Shown here: one piece after another, positions 59,061 to 64,000 of the stretch
How positions within the stretch are numbered: the first letter of the stretch is position 1
Layout: each line of letters starts with the position of its first letter
Source: Lycocorax pyrrhopterus obiensis
Taxonomy: Eukaryota; Chordata; Aves; Passeriformes; Paradisaeidae
NCBI GenBank assembly: GCA_014706295.1
Contig: JACSVZ010000016.1
Location: 3,949,168-4,013,167 of the forward strand
Length of the DNA stretch: 64,000 nt
Direction: 5' to 3'
Position numbers and translations under genes: made by a program
The notes under the pieces: model-generated
Told to the model about the DNA's origin: nothing
Database searches by the model: none
Seen by the model: only the letters and a program-made list of their open reading frames with translations

Positions 59061-60359
59061 GTACTGGTTTGAGTCAGAGGGTGATGTATGCCAGAACTTC
59101 CTTGCCCCCTTTCACACGTTGGCATTAGTTTGATACTGGGGACCTACACAGTGTATTAAATGGAGGGTAAATTAGCGTATAGAAAGTGTAATTCTCTATG
59201 GAAAATGAGATTTAATAGCTTTTTCATTGTCAAAGGAATAGCTCTGGAAGATGGAAAAAGTCCCAGATAAGGGGTTCAGGCCTGAAAGATGTTTCGTTTT
59301 CTCTCACGGGATGATGGTGTGGTGCTGATGAGGCGTAAGAAAACAGGGGAGAGCTCTGGGCCATCTGCTGCTCCTGAGAAGAATGAGGGCTTAGGCTCTT
59401 CTTTTCCATGTCTGTCATCCATCACTTGAGCCCCAGCTTCACTGCTGGTGCTGTTTGGAATTTAATAATTGTAACTTGGGGGCTTTACAAAGTGGTTAAA
59501 TGGTGGGATCATGGCAGTGCCCCCGTTGTGAACGGAAGTGTAATCATCTATCCTGGCAGTGAAAATCCAGAGAGCTTTGGGAGGTGTTTTGATGTGGTGT
59601 CCTTGTGATGTGATGCCCATTTATACAGAAAAAAGTATAAGCCAGGGAAGTGTAAAGAAAGGAAATCCAAGGCACATGGAATGGCAGAAGGCTCACGGTC
59701 ATTTCGTACTCTGAGGAACAAAGAGTCTGCTTGGACACTGATAACCAGGCAAGACTTGAGTGCAAATGGCGATGGATTTACCAGCCTCATCTCAATCCTT
59801 GTTTATGGAAAACTTCCGAGTGTTTCCGGACCCAAAGTATACACAGAGGACTTTTTTGTTGCTTCTTTGCAACGCCCATAACGTATTCACTCATGGCAGA
59901 CGGCACGGCAGGTGTTGTCTGTGTACCCCAAATAACTGGTGTACCCCAAGGAAGGGACTGCCAAGACTTTCCATTCAGGTATATCAGATAAAAGATAAGT
60001 TCATTTTACAGTTAGCCAGAGATGCACAAGCTGCAGGTTGACTGCAGCTTTACCAGTTAAACTTTCTTTTCCAGTGAGCATCGGGGTTGTGTGCAGGTGC
60101 CAGCTCTGCTCAGCTCTCCTCTGACTGCTCTTATATGCAGTTTGTTGGGATTGTGGAAAGCAGAAGGTGAGAAGAAAGCAGGGTGTCTGCTGTATCACAT
60201 ATTTTGTCTATTTCCAGTTCAGAGATATTTGGCTTCCAGGAGAGAATGTGTGTGTGTTTTTTAACTTGAGATATTCCCCCCCCACCCCATCTTTTGCAAA
60301 TTTAACTGCTCATTAAAAGTCACAGAGAAGCACACACTGGCACAATGTTCTGATGAAAC
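59061..60359. other. Unique sequence between putative regulatory blocks
   Basis: No gene recognised. Overlapping 60-90 codon frames at 59,540-60,040 on both strands lack domains. A short C-rich run lies at about 60,276-60,287. Confidence 0.45.
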
Positions 60360-60870
60360 ACCTAATGACTTTGAGCATTTGATTTATGGACACAGCTTAA
60401 GTTACACGGGGACTTGTGTCAAAACAGGCCAGAGATAAGCTTACATTTATCTGTGGAAGTTAAGGGATAATTATGTAAAAACATTGCACTTTAAAGGAAA
60501 CAAAGACAGACCTGTGGGAAGTGCATTTTCACAGCATGTATTAGCAAAGCCCAATCAACCTCCTTGTGGGAGAACAATTAACAGAATTAAAAGTTGGAAT
60601 TTTAATTATCATACAAATTAGAGGGAAATTAATCAGCTTGTATTTTATGACTAGACTTGGCTTTGAGCATTGCTGCTCAAATTTTACAGCAAAACTTTGA
60701 TTAACTGAGACCCTGCATGAAAGCATAAAATCCTGACTTAGGCAGCATTTTAATGCCTGGCTCAATTTCCGTCTGCTACCTACAGTATGGGAAGAGGCAA
60801 CAATGAGTCGATGCAGAAGCCAAACATTTGTTTGGCCCAGCAGAAATGTCCAAAGCCATTTCTCCACATG
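60360..60870. promoter_or_regulatory. Putative conserved non-coding element rich in TAATTA/SOX/GATA words
   Basis: Core homeodomain words TAATTA occur at 60,468-60,473 and 60,603-60,608, with CAATTA at 60,575 and TTAATCAG near 60,629. A SOX-like AACAAT is at 60,573-60,578 and a GATA word AGATAAG at 60,433-60,439. The segment is repeat-free and markedly AT-rich in its centre (60,570-60,650). The 108-codon minus frame (60,541-60,867) is probably a by-product of composition. Function as an enhancer is inference; conservation data would decide it. Confidence 0.33.
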
Positions 60871-61779
60871 TGACCAAACTTGCTTTTTCTAAGAAGCTCC
60901 TCTTTTTACTTTCTAACTACACAACGTGTTGGTTTACACCTCGTGCCTTGCTATGAACTAGATTCAAAAGTTAGAGATTTTCACTGATTGACTGGAAGCA
61001 CCTTTTCAATATTAATCAAAGCCCAGCTTTTTCTTTGGTTTAGGGTTGGGGGCTCTTTTTAATTCTGCACAGATGAACAAAATTTTGTACAGCAGCAGCC
61101 TAAATAACTTTGAGAGGAGACAGGGTGAATGTTGCTACATTGTGGGTTGTCAAGAGTGAGTAGTTTCATGTGAAATCCAAAGGCACCTACAGGCTTGTGT
61201 GGGACCTTTGGAACTGCTACCCCAGACCCAGCAATGCCTTGCCTTGGCAGGTATTTGAACCTTGTTTTGGGTTGTGCTGCTCAGAACTTGAAAGCAGTTA
61301 GAGCAGTTTGTGGCACTGTGGGAGGATGGCAAGTTCCAGTCCAGCTGCTGAAAATGTGGGTTTGATAAAATACTTATTCCTTTTTGATTGTTCTTTTTCA
61401 CCCCAATGACATAATTTGAGGTTTGGTTCCAGACAAAGAGTCAAAATCATGAGTGCTCCTTTACTAGAAAATGGGAGATCTAGATTCATATTCCCTACAT
61501 AGAGAAAGGTGCTGCATTTGGTATTTGCACTTCATCTTTCTCTTCCCTCCTCTTCCACTAGTAAATATCTGTCAGGTTGGGTCTGCAAACCTTCAAGGAT
61601 AGTCTTGCCATATTTGACATTGAAAATCAAAGAAGGGCTACATCTAAGCTCAATCCAGGAAAAAAGAAATCAAACACTTTGCACTCCTTTGTTTGGGTTG
61701 TAAAAACAAAATTCAAATAACAAAGTCTCAGAAAAGGCAAACCTGTGCTTCAGTCAGAACACAAGGCACAAACAGATTG
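60871..61779. other. Unique non-coding sequence
   Basis: Nothing I can support beyond short chance frames (61,150-61,489 minus; 61,509-61,703 plus). Confidence 0.5.
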
Positions 61780-62150
61780 CAGAATAAACTAGACTGCAAT
61801 TTTATAGGGTCTCGAGTTAAAAGAGTAGTTTAATTATGATGCTGGATTTAGTTCAGAGCTCAAGTAATGACCTAGGAAGCTGGAGAGAAGCACTGGAAAT
61901 GACTGTGTGCTAATGAGGACCCCAGTCACAGCTTTCTGTACTAGTTAATTTGCAATCTATGTGGAGATCTGTTGGCAAGCCTATAAAATGAGGTTTTGCA
62001 AAAGTAATCGCCACTTCAAAGTCTAGAGATACAGCCTGAGGAAGCAGAAGCATGTTGACTGTTAAATTTCCACTTTGAACATTGTTTGGAAAGTTGATGT
62101 TGTTGCTTCCTACCTGCTGAACTGAGGAAAGCATATTGTCCTCCACACCA
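61780..62150. promoter_or_regulatory. Putative conserved non-coding element
   Basis: Repeat-free sequence with TAATTA at 61,831-61,836, CTAGTTAATTTGCAAT near 61,941, the near-palindrome TTTTGCAAAAG near 61,994 (C/EBP-like), AAAGTAATCGCC, and a SOX-like ATTGTT at 62,081-62,086. The density of such words without low-complexity runs resembles vertebrate conserved non-coding elements. The support is composition and motif content only. Confidence 0.28.
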
Positions 62151-62994
62151 AAATAGATCTGGAGTTCACCATTTCAAAAGACAGCTAACAGGAGCGGGTT
62201 TTGGCAACTGTGCCAGATATGCCAGCTACCTCAACGTTGTCCATTTAGAAACACTAATATGTTTGAGGATGTTTGGCTGAAGTGCAAAGGTCCAGTCCAT
62301 TTGCTGAAAGCCTATGGTGAAAGCATCCTCTTTCCTGCTCTGAATGTGCTGCTACTCAGGGCTTTCCTGGATTAGATCTGGGCATGACATAATGTGTGTT
62401 TTAGGGTGAATCCTTTGGCCACCTAAAGGTCAGCAAAGCCTCTAAAAGAACTCTTTAAAGCATGTCTGTGGAATAAGGTGATGAAAAAGCCTGAGGCAAG
62501 AGTGCTGTGTTATGTTTCCCAAGGAATTCCAGTTTGGTTTTGAATGGTTAGGTATGGTAGGTAAGCCAAACATGCTACTTCAGACTCCCCTGAGTAGAGG
62601 CAAGCCACCCCTGTTCTCTTCTCTCTAAAATAAGTCTCAAGGAGTGAATTCCACAAGGCTGCAGCATTAGAGGGACAGAAGAAAGTCAATGAGCTGGTAA
62701 AGGTCCAAGGATTTATTGCAGAGCAGGTATTATGCAAATCAAACTAATTACTTCATAGAACTGTCAGGTGGTCGGAATGGATGTGGCCATCAGGATCTGT
62801 ACAATGCCACAGTTTCACTTACCTGTCAGTTTACTTTGAGTTAGTTTGAAAACAAAATGTTCTTCTGCCAAAGGTACAAGTGCAACAGAATTACCCTCTC
62901 TTTTCCAAACACCTTGATTTTAAAGCTCAACCAGAGAAGTTGAATAAGGTCCTGCAGGGATTGAGTACAGCCTCAGCGGAGGGTGGTGGATGTA
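62151..62994. other. Unique non-coding sequence
   Basis: No gene or repeat recognised. A perfect-looking minus-strand donor (GACAG|GTAAGTGA, on the plus strand CACTTACCTGTC near 62,820) has only a mediocre acceptor partner near 62,923 and no open frame between them. Confidence 0.45.
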
Positions 62995-63055
62995 CAATAG
63001 ATAGTTTCAATTGGAAGGGACCTACAGTGGCCATCTAGTCCAGCTGCCTGAGCAG
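62995..63055 (-). mobile_element. CR1 LINE tail, about 60 bp
   Basis: On the plus strand, AATAGATAGTTTCAATTGGA, then AGGGACCTACAGTGGCCATC and TAGTCCAGCTGCCTGAGCAG, match the terminal 60 bp of the same CR1 variant seen at 56.84-57.19 kb, but in the opposite orientation. The sequence after 63,055 does not continue the element, so this is an extremely 5'-truncated insertion or a later-deleted copy. Confidence 0.8.
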
Positions 63056-64000
63056 ATGTGGCACAGAGGAGTGCCAGAGATCCACAGCTGGTTCTGAATG
63101 AGTTACTGCCCAAAGTGAGGTCAGTAGCTCTGCCTAGAGAGCTTGAGACATGTGAGCTCAGGGGGGACCGGTTCTCTGGCTGTGTCCCTCAGGGCTCATT
63201 TGGGAAGCTCCAAACTGTGTGCTGTGCTTTGCAGTGGCACTCTGGAGAGGAGCTTTGCTCGGCAGTGAGGGAGGCACCCTGCTCCATGGCAGCACACCTG
63301 ACTCAAAGTAATCTCTGATCTGAATAGTACAGGCAACAAGTTGCAGCCTGGACCCAGTGGTTAAGAGAGGGAGAGGCTTCGTTTGCTATATAGAGTTACA
63401 TGAATGTCTGAGTCAAGGCTTCCATAATGGGATTTTTTTAGGAATTATTTTGCCAATGGTGCTTGCCACTACATTAAATCAATTGTCCCTGTCCTAAAAA
63501 TAAATTGAGAAATCCTGAGCTGTAATCTATTATATCTGGGGAAATGGACACATTCATGACCTCCAGCCTTGCAACTGTTTGCTTAACCACAACAGGACTC
63601 TGAGTTTTCCTCCAGAGTTTGAAATAAAGAAGTCATCAACCCCTGTGTGAGATGAGGGATGCCCCTGTATCCACGTGGTGAATGGAGCTCTGTGCAGGGG
63701 ACTGAACAGCAGAGTAGGGAGGAAACCAGGAAACTCTGGGCTGTCAGTGCTACGTAAGGGAACTTTCAACAGTATCTGGAGCTCGAGGGTGTCAGACAGA
63801 GCACACCTGAACTCTTCTCGAAGGCTGCTGCTGTAGCATATGGTCCCTGGCATTCTCTTGGCAATTTGAGTTCCCTGGGGGGCTCTTGGTGCCTTGTAGC
63901 TTCCTCCCTGTGGTGGCCTGGGGACACTATCTGGTTGTAAGTCTGGAAATGAAATGCTTACACCATGTGGCATTTGTTACTTGAATAATTTGTCCTTTTA
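63056..64000. other. Unique or unrecognised sequence to the window end, GC-richer at first
   Basis: From 63,056 to about 63,300 the DNA is GC-richer with an 86-codon plus frame and no domain. It directly abuts the CR1 tail and might be a degenerate repeat that I do not recognise. The minus frame 63,554-63,973 (139 codons) is proline/serine-rich (RPPQGGSYKAPRAPQGTQ) without a recognised domain or splice sites. I assign no gene. Confidence 0.45.

Noticed and set aside
1..64000. CRISPR arrays, tRNAs, rRNA, bacterial operons, endogenous viral genes, nuclear mitochondrial inserts
   Set aside because: Looked for by eye on both strands; no regularly spaced direct repeats, no cloverleaf with conserved A/B boxes, no viral or mitochondrial coding sequence recognised.

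Overview
This is vertebrate nuclear DNA, almost certainly from a bird. The recognisable interspersed repeats are all CR1-type LINEs (Chicken Repeat 1 family). Seven fragments are visible, including 3' ends with the characteristic octamer-like tails (AATCATAG / ATTCTGTA) and the conserved 'GGTTGGAAGGGACC' segment next to the tail. I see no Alu, L1 or B1/B2 sequence, and repeat density is low, which is typical of avian genomes. The species cannot be named from the sequence. The 'GGAAGGGACCTACAG...TAGTCCA' variant suggests a neoavian bird, but this is an inference.

No confident protein-coding gene, rRNA, tRNA, CRISPR array or bacterial-type operon is present. Nearly all open reading frames are 60-130 codons, lie on both strands, and have low-complexity or repeat-derived translations. 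They are what chance gives in moderately AT-rich vertebrate intergenic or intronic DNA. The only translation I recognise as protein is a decayed CR1 reverse transcriptase on the minus strand near 3.4-4.15 kb. The window is best read as a gene desert or the inside of a very large intron.

Layout: 1-3.4 kb, unique sequence. 3.38-4.15 kb, an internally deleted CR1 (minus). 4.41-4.56 kb, a young 51-bp x 3 minisatellite. 4.6-28.8 kb, unique sequence with scattered splice-like segments. 28.85-29.2 kb, a CR1 3' end (minus). 30.63-30.70 kb, a compact cluster of inverted repeats. 32.17-33.02 kb, an internally deleted CR1 (plus) ending in a TG/TATG microsatellite. 34.96-35.61 kb, a long CR1 3' fragment (minus) followed by unexplained GC-rich DNA. 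43.80-43.93 kb, an ancient CR1-like remnant. 48.8-49.3 kb, an A19 run followed by the longest ORF in the window. 56.84-57.19 kb, a CR1 3' end (plus). 57.9-62.2 kb, AT-rich unique sequence dense in homeodomain-, SOX-, GATA- and FOX-like words, resembling conserved non-coding regulatory DNA. About 63.0 kb, a 60-bp CR1 tail (minus).

The most worthwhile leads are the palindrome cluster at 30.63 kb (three TTCNNNGAA words inside a 65-bp foldable element), the putative enhancer cluster at 57.9-62.2 kb, two CR1 copies that lost their interior but kept their 3' tails, and a few splice-bracketed segments, two of which are open in only one frame (28,283-28,355 and 38,112-38,192). None of these shows a new genetic system on its own. 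Each needs a cross-species alignment or RNA data.
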